64,000 bases of DNA from an uncultured Clostridia bacterium. GTDB lineage: Bacteria > Bacillota > Clostridia > Oscillospirales > Acutalibacteraceae. The notes beneath the pieces were generated by a model. The model did not search any database, had not been told where the DNA came from, and worked only from the letters and a program-made list of their open reading frames with translations. Every line of letters begins with the position of its first letter. Within the stretch, counting starts at the first letter, position 1. The position numbers and the translations under genes are program-made. Of the stretch, positions 25,971 through 35,059 are shown in pieces. The DNA lies in the NCBI GenBank assembly GCA_947625485.1, contig CANQOP010000002.1, positions 81,269 to 145,268 of the forward strand, given 5' to 3'.

Positions 25971-28286
25971 TTACGATTTAATATATCTGCTGCTTACAGT
26001 GTATAAAATGTTATAAGCAATAATTGAAATTCCTGACAGTATTGAAAGTAAAATCAGAGCATAAGGCGATAACGAAACGATATTGAACAACTCGCCGAAA
26101 ACAAGTATACCTACAGACAGACCGCCTATAACGACCGCAATAAGCGCGCCTCTGAGTAGGTTTATTGGAATTGACAGTCTAATTACCATCATAACGCCTA
26201 TAAGAGAAGTAAGAATAACAGCCATTGTGGAAAACTCTTCGTAACTAAAGTTTTTCATAAAGAATAGAAGAGTCACTATATTTACCACAACCATAAGCGC
26301 GGCGCTCCACGCCCGAAGAATTACATTTTTTATAAACTTACCCTGAATCCTGTTTTTGTTAGGCTGCAAAGCAAGCACAAAGGACGGAAGTCCGATAGTA
26401 AACGCGCTTATAAGAGAAAGCTGTAACGGCTGAAAAGGATAATTTATATTAACAAATATGAATATAAATGCAAGAATAATCGAGTACAATGTCTTTACAA
26501 TAAAAAGTGAAGCACTGCGCTGTATATTATTTATGGAGCGTCTCCCCTCTGCCACGACCTTCGGCATAGAACCGAAATTGTTATCAATCAGGACAAGCTG
26601 AGAAATATTCTTAGCTGCGTCTGAACCCGACGCGATTGCAATACTGCAATCCGCCTCTTTAAGCGCGAGTACATCGTTCACTCCGTCTCCTGTCATAGCT
26701 ACGGTATGACCGTTAGCTTTAAGCGCCTGAACAAAGGAACGTTTCTGCTGAGGCGTAACCCTGCCGAAAACAGTATTTTCTTCAATAGCTTCTTTTAATT
26801 TTTCGTCAGTATCGAGTGTAGCAGCGTCTACGGATTTATCGGTATTCGGTATTCCTACGGAAGCCGCAATCCTCTCAGCCGTTTTATTATTGTCTCCGGA
26901 AATGACCTTTAACTGAACGCCCTGCTCCTTAAAAAAGTTAATGGTTTTTTCGGCGTTATCTCTGATTTTATCCTTTATTTTAATAAGGGCTAAGGGCTTT
27001 AGATTTTCGGGTAAGGTATTGTTATTCTTAAATTTTTCATCGCTTACTGCAAGTGTAACCACTCTGAACTCATCGGGAATTCTCTTAATTTTTTTAAATA
27101 TTTCTGTAAAAGAATTATCAAAAATACATTCCGCAGCTCCAAGCACATAAGCTCTGCTATCCTCAAGCTCAGCGCCTGACCATTTCTTTTCCGATGAGAA
27201 CGGAATTACCATTTCAGCCTTTAACGCACCGCAATTTATGTAACTGTCAATCGCGGCAATTGTCGAGTTATTATCCATTGAACTCTCTGCCAATGATTTC
27301 AGAACCTCGTCAACATAATCGGTATCGTTATCAAGATAATCAATATCGACAACCTCGAGCTCGCCTGTTGTTATCGTTCCGGTTTTATCCAGACAGAGTA
27401 CATCCACCCTCGCGAGAGTCTCAATACAGAACAACTGTTGGACAAGAACTTTGTGCCGTGCAAGCCTTATTACAGATACAGCGAGCACCGTACTTGTAAG
27501 TAAAATCAATCCCTCGGGTATCATACCTATAAGCGCGGCTACGGTACTTACAACCGCGTCATAAACGCTTATATGATTAAAGAAGTGCTGATTAACAAAT
27601 AGAGCAATACCCATCGGGAAAATCGCAATAGAACAAAATGTGATTATCTTTCCGAGAGTATTCATTATTTCGGAATTAATTTTCTTGGAATAAGACGCCT
27701 CCTGATGAAGTTTTGTCGCGTAGTTATCCTTTCCTATATGTATAACCTTGACATACACTTCTCCCGAGGAGACAAAACTGCCCGACATTAGATTGTCCCC
27801 AATATTTTTTTCTATCAGGTCGCTTTCTCCCGTCAACAAACTTTCATTTGCATAGCAAAATCCGTCGATTATCTCGCAATCGCAGGGAATTTGCATTCCG
27901 GAACGAAGAATAATAATATCGTCAATAACAATATTGTCAATAGAAATATTTTGAATTTCTCTGTTTCTAACAACGTTAACATTGCTTGATACGACGATTG
28001 AGAGCTTGTCCACGGCGCGCTTGGAACGGATTTCTTGAACAATACCGACGATAGTATTGCAAAAAACGACTCCCATAAAGAGCATATTCTTGTGCGAACC
28101 TACAATAAGAAGCAGTAACATAAGAAAAAGATTTAAAAGATTAAAAAGCGTTATTGTGTTGTCAAAAATAATTCGTTTAATTGATTTAGATTTCGATTGA
28201 GAATTTTTGTTGACAAGTCCCTTTTCGACTCTATCCTTAACCTCAGAGTCCGAAAGTCCGAGACTTATTACCTTATTTTTTTTCAT
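25971..28286 (-). CDS. Cation-transporting P-type ATPase, CtpE-like
   Basis: 771-aa P-type ATPase. Actuator LTGES, phosphorylation site CLDKTGTIT, and hinge TGDGVNDVLALKEADCSIA are intact; about ten hydrophobic segments. The membrane motif MIPEGLILLTS followed by LARHKVLVQQLFCIETLARVDVLCLDKTG is typical of the CtpE-type subgroup, linked to calcium export in mycobacteria; the ion here is not proven. There is no N-terminal CxxC domain, so it is not a copper pump. Confidence 0.88.
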   Translation of the reverse strand: MKKNKVISLGLSDSEVKDRVEKGLVNKNSQSKSKSIKRIIFDNTITLFNLLNLFLMLLLLIVGSHKNMLFMGVVFCNTIVGIVQEIRSKRAVDKLSIVVSSNVNVVRNREIQNISIDNIVIDDIIILRSGMQIPCDCEIIDGFCYANESLLTGESDLIEKNIGDNLMSGSFVSSGEVYVKVIHIGKDNYATKLHQEASYSKKINSEIMNTLGKIITFCSIAIFPMGIALFVNQHFFNHISVYDAVVSTVAALIGMIPEGLILLTSTVLAVSVIRLARHKVLVQQLFCIETLARVDVLCLDKTGTITTGELEVVDIDYLDNDTDYVDEVLKSLAESSMDNNSTIAAIDSYINCGALKAEMVIPFSSEKKWSGAELEDSRAYVLGAAECIFDNSFTEIFKKIKRIPDEFRVVTLAVSDEKFKNNNTLPENLKPLALIKIKDKIRDNAEKTINFFKEQGVQLKVISGDNNKTAERIAASVGIPNTDKSVDAATLDTDEKLKEAIEENTVFGRVTPQQKRSFVQALKANGHTVAMTGDGVNDVLALKEADCSIAIASGSDAAKNISQLVLIDNNFGSMPKVVAEGRRSINNIQRSASLFIVKTLYSIILAFIFIFVNINYPFQPLQLSLISAFTIGLPSFVLALQPNKNRIQGKFIKNVILRAWSAALMVVVNIVTLLFFMKNFSYEEFSTMAVILTSLIGVMMVIRLSIPINLLRGALIAVVIGGLSVGILVFGELFNIVSLSPYALILLSILSGISIIAYNILYTVSSRYIKS

Positions 28287-28392
28287 AGCTACCTCAATAA
28301 ATGTCTTTATTGAAAAATTTTGAAAAAATCAACAAAGTATTTCGGTTAAATAAAATATTCTTAGCAAAATATTTTGCAGTACGATTTGTTTC

Positions 28393-28399
28393 CATACTA
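28393..28399 (+). promoter_or_regulatory. Possible sporulation-sigma -10 upstream of spoIVB
   Basis: CATACTA matches the forespore sigma-G/F -10 core. I do not see a convincing -35 at the right distance, so this is only suggestive. spoIVB is forespore-expressed in Bacillus. Confidence 0.3.
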
Positions 28400-28452
28400 T
28401 TATACACCACCTTGTCAAAAAATAATAGAGCAAAATGAAAGGTGGTGAACAA

Positions 28453-29466
28453 ATGGCAAAAAATGTATCCAAAAAAAAATTAAAACTAATTTCTGTGGTG
28501 CTTGTTTTTATTTTCTTCTTATTTACAGCAATAATTCCCGCACAAGCTAAAACTGATAAGGTAATTATTGGCGGTGAATCCTTCGGTCTTAAACTTTATT
28601 GCAGGGGCGTAATGGTAACGCGGCTTGAAAGCTTTGAATGCGGAAATGCTTATGTATGCCCCGCGAAAAAGGCTGGAGTAGAAAAGGGAGATATAATTAC
28701 AAGCATAAACAACACAAAAGTAAAGAGCAACGAACAGGTAAACAACATTATCAAAAATTGCGAAGGCAATAAGCTCAGGCTAAGTATATTAAGAAACGAA
28801 GGTAAGCTTAATATCGAAATAATTCCTGAGCTTAATGATCAAGGTGAGTATTACGCAGGAATGTGGGTGCGCGACAGCTGCGCAGGAATCGGCACAATAA
28901 GCTACTACGACGCAGAAACCAAAACCTACGGAGCACTAGGTCACGGAATCTGTGATGTAGATACAGGAAGTCTGATGACTACGGACAGCGGCGAAATATT
29001 GAGCGCGTCTATTACAAGCATTACAAAGTCGAAAGATAACAGTATAGGAACACTCAACGGCTATTTTACCGACGACAGTATAGGCACAATAACCGACAAC
29101 ACACCTCTCGGTATTCACGGAAAATTAAATGCAATTCCTGAAAGCGGAAAAATGTATGACGTCGCCGAAAGCAATGAACTCAGAACCGGAAAAGCATATA
29201 TGTACTCAACTCTTGACGGTACAACACCCCAAAAATTTGAAGTAGAAATTATAAGTATATGCAATAACAACAGTAACACAAACAGAAATTTTATAATTAA
29301 GGTAACAGACAAAAACCTTCTTGAAAAAACAGGAGGTATTGTTCAAGGTATGAGCGGCAGTCCTATAGTACAAAACGAAAAGTTTGTGGGTGCTTTGACT
29401 CACGTCTTTCTGGAAAATTGTACCGAGGGCTACGGAATACTCGCCGAAAATATAATTTCAGACTAA
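28453..29466 (+). CDS. spoIVB: SpoIVB serine peptidase
   Basis: 337-aa forespore-secreted serine protease (S55 family) that triggers pro-sigma-K processing. One N-terminal membrane anchor (about residues 12-32), a PDZ domain (VCPAKKAGVEKGDIITSINN), then the peptidase domain with LGHGICD (His), the GMSGSPIVQ serine and THVFL. The track ATG at 28435 precedes the ribosome-binding site AAAGGTGGTG; ATG at 28453 follows it and is the start. The spoIVB-spo0A neighbourhood is a hallmark of endospore formers. Confidence 0.95.
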   Translation: MAKNVSKKKLKLISVVLVFIFFLFTAIIPAQAKTDKVIIGGESFGLKLYCRGVMVTRLESFECGNAYVCPAKKAGVEKGDIITSINNTKVKSNEQVNNIIKNCEGNKLRLSILRNEGKLNIEIIPELNDQGEYYAGMWVRDSCAGIGTISYYDAETKTYGALGHGICDVDTGSLMTTDSGEILSASITSITKSKDNSIGTLNGYFTDDSIGTITDNTPLGIHGKLNAIPESGKMYDVAESNELRTGKAYMYSTLDGTTPQKFEVEIISICNNNSNTNRNFIIKVTDKNLLEKTGGIVQGMSGSPIVQNEKFVGALTHVFLENCTEGYGILAENIISD

Positions 29467-29471
29467 ATTTG

Positions 29472-29494
29472 CCCTACCGACTTCGGTAGGGTTA
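29472..29494 (+). terminator. Hairpin after spoIVB
   Basis: CCCTACCG-ACTT-CGGTAGGG with only a short T stretch after it; a moderate intrinsic terminator separating spoIVB from the spo0A promoter. Confidence 0.6.
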
Positions 29495-29628
29495 CATACT
29501 TCTGCAAATAAAGTCGATATTTTGTGTCGTATATTAATGCAATATACAATATATTGTGGTAATTTTTAGAAAAATGAAAACACAAAAAAATATTTTAATT
29601 AAAATTTAAAAAACTTTTTTGGAAACTA

Positions 29629-29657
29629 TTGCCAATTTTACCACTTTATGGTAAAAT
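29629..29657 (+). promoter_or_regulatory. Promoter of spo0A
   Basis: TTGCCA (29629-29634), 17-nt spacer, TAAAAT (29652-29657). The 200-bp AT-rich upstream region has one sequence near the 0A-box consensus, TGTCGTA at 29525-29531 (one mismatch to TGTCGAA), which could reflect autoregulation but may be chance. Confidence 0.65.
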
Positions 29658-29690
29658 ATTTTCACAAATTAATCTTATGGAGGAATACAA

Positions 29691-30458
29691 ATGAACGAAG
29701 CAATAAAACTGTTGATAACAGAAGATGCGTCAGGATTCAGCACAGATGACCTTAAAATATTCGACAGTTATAATATTGAACCTGAGTTTTGCAACAAGGA
29801 CGGCGAAGAACTGCTGCTCAAAATCTCAAATCAGAACCCCGACGTAGTACTGATGGATTTATTTATGACGAGGCTTGACTCACTCGGCGTTATGCGCTCA
29901 ATCAAGAAAAACGGCATAAAAGAACCTACTATAATTGTAACGGCGTCGTTTAACAGTCCTGCTCTTGAGCGTGAGATTATGAGCAACGGGGCAAGTTATT
30001 ACGCATTAAAGCCCTACAACATCACATCAATATGCGAGGATATTGTCTCTCTTGTACGCAAGGGAAAATCGGGAGGCAATACATATAACCCTTATAACAG
30101 TATTGGTATCGAAGTAAGAGTTACTGAAATTTTGCACGAAATCGGCGTTCCTGCTCATATAAAGGGTTATAACTATCTGAGAGACTCTATTATTATGTCT
30201 ATAGAAAAGCCGGATATTATAAACGCGGTTACAAAACAACTCTACCCTAACGTTGCAAAGAAATACGAAACAACTTCGTCGCGTGTTGAGAGAGCAATTA
30301 GACACGCCATTGAGGTCGCGTGGGATCGCGGCGACGTAGATGTGCTCAATTCTTACTTCGGTTATACTATTCACAACGGTCGCGGTAAGCCGACAAACAG
30401 CGAGTTTATCGCAATGATTTCCGACAAACTGAGATTACAGCTTAGAAACGCAAGCTAA
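29691..30458 (+). CDS. spo0A: Sporulation master regulator Spo0A
   Basis: 255-aa response regulator. Receiver domain: acidic pair in LLITEDAS, phospho-acceptor Asp in DVVLMDLFM, Thr in IVTASF, Lys in ALKPYN. The Spo0A-C DNA-binding domain is highly conserved ([32 protein letters not shown]). The proline usually following DxxM in receivers is Thr here. Directly downstream of spoIVB, as in most endospore formers. Confidence 0.97.
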   Translation: MNEAIKLLITEDASGFSTDDLKIFDSYNIEPEFCNKDGEELLLKISNQNPDVVLMDLFMTRLDSLGVMRSIKKNGIKEPTIIVTASFNSPALEREIMSNGASYYALKPYNITSICEDIVSLVRKGKSGGNTYNPYNSIGIEVRVTEILHEIGVPAHIKGYNYLRDSIIMSIEKPDIINAVTKQLYPNVAKKYETTSSRVERAIRHAIEVAWDRGDVDVLNSYFGYTIHNGRGKPTNSEFIAMISDKLRLQLRNAS

Positions 30459-30496
30459 AAGAACGGTCTGTTTATTGCAGACCGTTCTTTATTTTT
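30458..30496 (+). terminator. Terminator of spo0A
   Basis: 13-bp stem AAAGAACGGTCTG/CAGACCGTTCTTT followed by ATTTTTATT. Confidence 0.85.
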
Positions 30497-30497
30497 A

Positions 30498-30548
30498 TTG
30501 ACTATTTTTTCCTGTTATGTTAAAATTTTGTTAGCTAATACTAACCAA
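30498..30548 (+). promoter_or_regulatory. Promoter and operator-like inverted repeat of copA
   Basis: TTGACT (30498-30503), 17-nt spacer, TAAAAT (30521-30526). Immediately after the -10 is TTTGTTAG-CTAATA-CTAACCAA (30527-30548), an inverted repeat with 8-bp arms and one mismatch that would cover the transcription start. It does not match the CopY box (TACAnnTGTA). No copper repressor gene is in the window. Confidence 0.6.
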
Positions 30549-30558
30549 GGTGGTTGTT

Positions 30559-33033
30559 ATGAAGGAACAAAAATTCAAAATAACCGGGATGACATGCTCC
30601 GCCTGTCAGATGCACGTTGAAAACGCTGTTAAAAAACTCAACGGAATAGAGTCAGCAAACGTCAATCTCCTCGCGAATACAATGGACGTCATCTTTGACG
30701 AAAGCAAACTCAATACAAAGGATATAATAAACGCCGTGAAAGCCGCAGGCTACGGAGCGAAGGAGTTTTCGCGTGAAGCCGAAAGTTATGATGAACCTGC
30801 GAATACTGCTAAGAAACAGCTAATATGGTCAGTTATTTTTCTCATTCCTCTTATGATTGTTGCTATGGGGCATATGATTGGTCTGCACATAGAACTGCTG
30901 GAGAATATGACGGTTCTGGGTATTTGTCAGCTTGTTTTTTTAATTCCTATCATCATACTGAACCGAAAATACTTTATAAACGGTTTTAAATCGCTTTTTA
31001 AGCTCAATCCCAATATGGACGCGCTTATTGCGCTGGGAGCGGGAATTTCTGTTCTCTACAGCCTATACAATTTTATTATTGCCGCGATAAATCAAATGTC
31101 TGTAATGCACGCTATGCATATGGGCGTTCACTACTACTTTGAGTCGGCGGGAATGATACTCACATTTATTTCTATAGGTAAATTTCTCGAAAGCAAGAGC
31201 AAGAGTAAAACTTCGTCCGCTATCAGTAACCTCGTGAAACTAACACCGAAAACCGCTATTATTGAAAAAGACGGAATTGAAGTAGAGACAGACACTAACA
31301 AAATCGTTGCAGGCGACACAGTTATATGCAAAAACGGTATGAGCATTCCTGTGGACGGGCGTATCATTGACGGAAATTGCAGTATTGACGAGTCGGCAAT
31401 CACGGGTGAAAGTATTCCCGTTGATAAGCATAACGGCGATAATGTAACGGGCGGCACGGTTATTACCTCGGGATATATTAAAATAGAAGCGGTTAATACA
31501 GGCGACGACACCACTCTGTCAAAAATTATAAAGCTCGTCGAAAACGCTACCTCGTCCAAAGCTCCTATTGCAAGAATTGCAGACAAGGTTGCGTCCGTGT
31601 TTGTCCCTGCTGTGATAGGTATTGCCGTTCTGACAACCATTATATGGCTTATTGTTGGGGCGGATGTCGGTAAGGCTATCTCCTTCGGAATAGCCGTTCT
31701 TGTTATCTCCTGTCCCTGCGCTCTCGGTCTAGCAACTCCTACAGCGATTATGGTAGGCACGGGCAAAGCGGCGCAGTACGGAATTCTTATTAAGTCCGCT
31801 TTGGCACTTGAAACTGCCAACAAGGTAAAAACGGTTGTGCTCGATAAAACGGGAACAATAACAAAGGGTACTCCGCAGGTCACGGACGTCCTCCCCTATA
31901 CTGACGAAAATGAGCTGCTCTCAATCGCATATTCAATTGAGAATAACTCAGAACACCCACTCGCCAAAGCCGTGGTAGACTTTGCAAAAAGCAAAAGCAT
32001 TGAACTTTTAAAGGCAGAAAATTTTAAGTCCTATACGGGCTCGGGTATTTCCGCGGAAATAAACCATACTGTTTATTACTCGGGTAACTATAGCTTTATT
32101 GAAAGTCTTGGAATAAATTTTGATAATAATTCTTTATCAGAATTATATAGCGACGGTAAAACTCCGTTAATTTTTGCTGATAATGACAAAGTAATAGGAG
32201 TTATCGCTGTAGCTGATACAATAAAAGAGACGAGCAAAAAGGCGATTTCCGCCCTTAACGGTATTGGTGTTGAAACTGTTATGCTCACTGGCGATAACAG
32301 ACAAACCGCAAATTCTATCCAAAGGCTTGCCGGCATAAAGACTGCTTATGCTCAGGTTCTGCCGCAGCAAAAAGAACAGGTTGTACGTCAATATAAAAAT
32401 GATGGCGCGGTTGCTATGGTAGGAGACGGAGTAAACGACTCCCCTGCCCTTGTGACGGCTGACGTTGGAATCGCAATCGGCGCCGGAACGGATATTGCTA
32501 TCGACTCCGCCGATATTGTCCTTATGAAAAGCGATCCGCTTGATATTGTTACGACTATCCAGCTCAGCCGCGCGGTACTGAAAAATATTAAAGAAAACTT
32601 ATTCTGGGCGTTTATTTACAATATTATCTGTATTCCGCTCGCCGCGGGAGCTTTCTACCACCTGCTCGGGTGGCAGCTCGAGCCGATGTTTGGCACAATC
32701 GCAATGAGCTTAAGCTCAATCTGCGTAGTATCCAACGCCCTTAGGCTGAGACGGTTCAAGCCGAAATCGGTAACATCCTATGCAAAACAAATAACAGACT
32801 ATGAGACTATTGTACTTGAAAAGGAGGTGTTTAATATGAAAACTGTTTCAATAGAAGGTATGATGTGCGAGCACTGCAAGTCAAGCGTAAAGTCCGCACT
32901 TGAAGCACTGACAGATAAACCCGTCAGCGTTGACCTTGAAAAAAATAATGCGACGATTGACGACTCGGTTGCGGACGACGCAATCCGTAAAGCAATTTCG
33001 GACGCAGGATATAAAGTAACGGAGATTCAATAA
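30559..33033 (+). CDS. copA: Copper-exporting P-type ATPase with C-terminal CopZ-like domain
   Basis: 824-aa P1B-type ATPase. N-terminal heavy-metal domain (GMTCSACQ), eight-helix core, actuator ITGES, the CPC metal site (ISCPCALGLATPTA), DKTGTITKG, SEHPLA and VGDGVNDSPAL. The last ~65 residues form a second metal-binding domain (EGMMCEHCKSSVKSAL) at the C terminus, where separate CopZ chaperones usually stand alone. ATG at 30559 follows AAGGTGG by 5 nt; the track's GTG lies inside that site. See the separate copZ entry. Confidence 0.94.
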   Translation: MKEQKFKITGMTCSACQMHVENAVKKLNGIESANVNLLANTMDVIFDESKLNTKDIINAVKAAGYGAKEFSREAESYDEPANTAKKQLIWSVIFLIPLMIVAMGHMIGLHIELLENMTVLGICQLVFLIPIIILNRKYFINGFKSLFKLNPNMDALIALGAGISVLYSLYNFIIAAINQMSVMHAMHMGVHYYFESAGMILTFISIGKFLESKSKSKTSSAISNLVKLTPKTAIIEKDGIEVETDTNKIVAGDTVICKNGMSIPVDGRIIDGNCSIDESAITGESIPVDKHNGDNVTGGTVITSGYIKIEAVNTGDDTTLSKIIKLVENATSSKAPIARIADKVASVFVPAVIGIAVLTTIIWLIVGADVGKAISFGIAVLVISCPCALGLATPTAIMVGTGKAAQYGILIKSALALETANKVKTVVLDKTGTITKGTPQVTDVLPYTDENELLSIAYSIENNSEHPLAKAVVDFAKSKSIELLKAENFKSYTGSGISAEINHTVYYSGNYSFIESLGINFDNNSLSELYSDGKTPLIFADNDKVIGVIAVADTIKETSKKAISALNGIGVETVMLTGDNRQTANSIQRLAGIKTAYAQVLPQQKEQVVRQYKNDGAVAMVGDGVNDSPALVTADVGIAIGAGTDIAIDSADIVLMKSDPLDIVTTIQLSRAVLKNIKENLFWAFIYNIICIPLAAGAFYHLLGWQLEPMFGTIAMSLSSICVVSNALRLRRFKPKSVTSYAKQITDYETIVLEKEVFNMKTVSIEGMMCEHCKSSVKSALEALTDKPVSVDLEKNNATIDDSVADDAIRKAISDAGYKVTEIQ
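32836..33033 (+). CDS. copZ: CopZ-like copper chaperone, in-frame internal start within copA
   Basis: 65-aa heavy-metal-associated domain (MKTVSIEGMMCEHCKS...) that is the C terminus of the CopA ORF. Its own ATG at 32836 is preceded by a near-perfect ribosome-binding site, AAAAGGAGGTG, about 7 nt upstream. The sequence therefore looks like a complete copZ gene that is read in frame with copA without a stop. Either both a fused pump and a free chaperone are made, or copZ was recently fused and kept its old start signal. Not proven by sequence alone. Confidence 0.6.
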   Translation: MKTVSIEGMMCEHCKSSVKSALEALTDKPVSVDLEKNNATIDDSVADDAIRKAISDAGYKVTEIQ

Positions 33034-33111
33034 GAAAGAGTGAACACGCTTTTAAAATCTTATTGCGTATTCGTACTCTTAGCGCAATACCGCGCGAAAA
33101 ACACAAAATGC

Positions 33112-33146
33112 AAAGGGCAGTTCACTTAAAACTGCCCTTTTTCTTT
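33112..33146. terminator. Shared terminator between copA and the sigma-factor gene
   Basis: AAAGGGCAGTT/AACTGCCCTTT stem followed by TTCTTT on the plus strand. The genes converge here, and on the minus strand the stem is followed by GCATTTTG, so termination is stronger for copA. Confidence 0.82.
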
Positions 33147-33182
33147 ATATGAAAATAATACATTCTGTTACCCACAATATCT

Positions 33183-34997
33183 TTAATTTTCTTTTTTTAT
33201 GTCATTTAGTCCCCCATATGGTAATTGTTTAATTTTATCAGTATTTTTATCAAAAACACTGTTGTCTATATCTTCATTGATCCTATATTCATATGGCTGG
33301 ATTCGGCGTATGAGCTCTCCGTTTTTACCATACGCGTCCAGAGATAAAAAGATACCGTTCTCCTTATCGACCAACGCTTTGTAGTTATATATATGATTAA
33401 AGCCGTTTGACGTCCCCTTTATAAAAAAGCATTCTCTGTCGAATTTATAAACTATCTTCTCAACCGTCCAATTATCAATATACGTCATTTTATGTGATAT
33501 AGCAAACATCTCGGACTTATACTGTGACGGAGCGCTGTATAAATTAAATATATCACATCTGCTGTACTGCACATACTCTTCTGCATCTTTATCGTACTTA
33601 TATCTTCTCATCGGGTCGATAAATTTAACAAAATCAAGTTTCTGATGCTCTCTGCCAAATTTTGTTATTTGAACAAATTCGTTTTCGTAGAGCTTTAAAA
33701 GCAATGTTTTATATCTTTGTTTCTGCGCTTTTGCTAAAATTTTCTTATCGCCTTTACTTTTTTTGTTATCTGCTCGGTCTCCGAAATCACAGTTGTAGTG
33801 CATTTCATTTTTCAGGAGAGTGTATGAGAACGGCGTTCCGTTACTGTCGAAGATAATTTCCTTGGCTCTGTGCTTGTCCGTATCAGCGCAGTATGTAACA
33901 TATTCTCCCTCTTCCAAACCTGATGAAATATCATATAAATAGAATGTTGACTGAATAGTTTTAAAGTAGTCGAGGGAGTTGTAAATTCGGTCAAGTATAT
34001 ACATTTTATTTGATTTTGAGTTTAAGTCTTTATCGGGATTAAAAGATACCTCTTTCCTCTTATCTTTATCATAAAATCCATTGGAATAAAACATTTTCAA
34101 AGCGTCAATCTTCTGAATCGTTTCCGAAGCTTTATTTGCCGTCGTATGTTTCACCGCTACGGTATGGTTATTCTTAGTATTTTGCGTTAGAAAATAAGTA
34201 ATTCCGCCCGCCGCTACGACAAACGCACTGCTTACCGCGACTGTTTTTACGAGCGCTGCGTACTTAACCGCGTTTACTGCCGCCTTAGAGGCAGTAACAA
34301 TACCTTTTTCGACCTGAGTTTTAAGAGCAAATACAGATTTTTCGGAGATTGTAAATTTACTCTTTTCCGCGTCATTTATAAGCGTGTACGATATATATGA
34401 CAGCGGCGCCGCCCCTCCAAGAAGATTTGCTTTCCCGTACTTTTCGAGTTCATTTTTAATCGCTTTGCGCGCTGTGTATAAGCGGCTTTTGACCGTTCCT
34501 TCCTTTACTTCAAGTACAGATGAGATTTCCTTAACGCTTAGCTGCTGATAATAGTACATAAGTACACATTCTCTTTGAATTTCGGGGAGCTTGCTGACAG
34601 CGTTACGAAGTATTTCGCACACTTCCTCAGTTTCAACACATTTCTCCGGGATAATCTGAATATCATTTTCTTCAAATTTATCGGTCAATTCTTCATTCTC
34701 ACGTTTATCAGCAAGTATATTTCTACAGTAATTTGCTGTTACGGTCTTAATCCATCCGAGAAAAGCCTTCGGATATTCAACAGACCTGAGATTGCTTAAA
34801 ACCTTAACATAAATATCTTGAACCGCATCTTTAGCCTTTTCTTCATTACAAAGCATACTCAGGCAGTAATAATACACATAATTTCCCGTTTCGCTGACAA
34901 TGTATTCTAGTGCTTTTTTGTCACCATTCTGAGCCTTTAAAACATTTCTTGCAAGTTTATTGTTGTTAATTTTAAATTGAGGCGTTTTGTCTCTCAT
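33183..34997 (-). CDS. ECF sigma factor fused to a transmembrane segment and extracytoplasmic domain
   Basis: 604-aa protein. Residues ~20-100 are sigma-70 region 2 (AKDAVQDIYVKVLSNL, PKAFLGWIKTVTANYCRNIL) and ~130-185 region 4 (LPEIQRECVLMYYYQQLSVKEISSVLEVKEGTVKSRL). A linker leads to one hydrophobic segment at ~247-270 (TVAVSSAFVVAAGGITYFL), then ~330 residues that should be outside the membrane. That domain has a tyrosine-rich, beta-type look (YEYRINEDIDNSVF) that faintly recalls MucB/RseB/LolA folds, but I cannot assign it. No separate anti-sigma gene is adjacent. ATG has AAGGAGG upstream. Confidence 0.88.
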   Translation of the reverse strand: MRDKTPQFKINNNKLARNVLKAQNGDKKALEYIVSETGNYVYYYCLSMLCNEEKAKDAVQDIYVKVLSNLRSVEYPKAFLGWIKTVTANYCRNILADKRENEELTDKFEENDIQIIPEKCVETEEVCEILRNAVSKLPEIQRECVLMYYYQQLSVKEISSVLEVKEGTVKSRLYTARKAIKNELEKYGKANLLGGAAPLSYISYTLINDAEKSKFTISEKSVFALKTQVEKGIVTASKAAVNAVKYAALVKTVAVSSAFVVAAGGITYFLTQNTKNNHTVAVKHTTANKASETIQKIDALKMFYSNGFYDKDKRKEVSFNPDKDLNSKSNKMYILDRIYNSLDYFKTIQSTFYLYDISSGLEEGEYVTYCADTDKHRAKEIIFDSNGTPFSYTLLKNEMHYNCDFGDRADNKKSKGDKKILAKAQKQRYKTLLLKLYENEFVQITKFGREHQKLDFVKFIDPMRRYKYDKDAEEYVQYSRCDIFNLYSAPSQYKSEMFAISHKMTYIDNWTVEKIVYKFDRECFFIKGTSNGFNHIYNYKALVDKENGIFLSLDAYGKNGELIRRIQPYEYRINEDIDNSVFDKNTDKIKQLPYGGLNDIKKEN

Positions 34998-35028
34998 AAT
35001 GAACCTCCTTATACGCGTTCATATAAAA

Positions 35029-35054
35029 AGACAATAAAAATAATAAATGGTTCA
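35029..35054 (-). promoter_or_regulatory. Possible ECF-type autoregulatory promoter
   Basis: TGAACC (35049-35054), 16-nt AT-rich spacer, GTCT (35029-35032), about 32 nt upstream of the sigma-fusion start. It resembles ECF promoters (AAC-type -35, CGT/GTC-type -10). No sigma-A promoter of comparable quality is visible. Suggestive only. Confidence 0.35.
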
Positions 35055-35059
35055 TTTAA

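Noticed and set aside
31134-31883. 249-aa minus-strand ORF within copA
   Set aside because: Antisense shadow of the copA core; Val/Ile/Thr-rich translation typical of a reversed membrane-protein gene.
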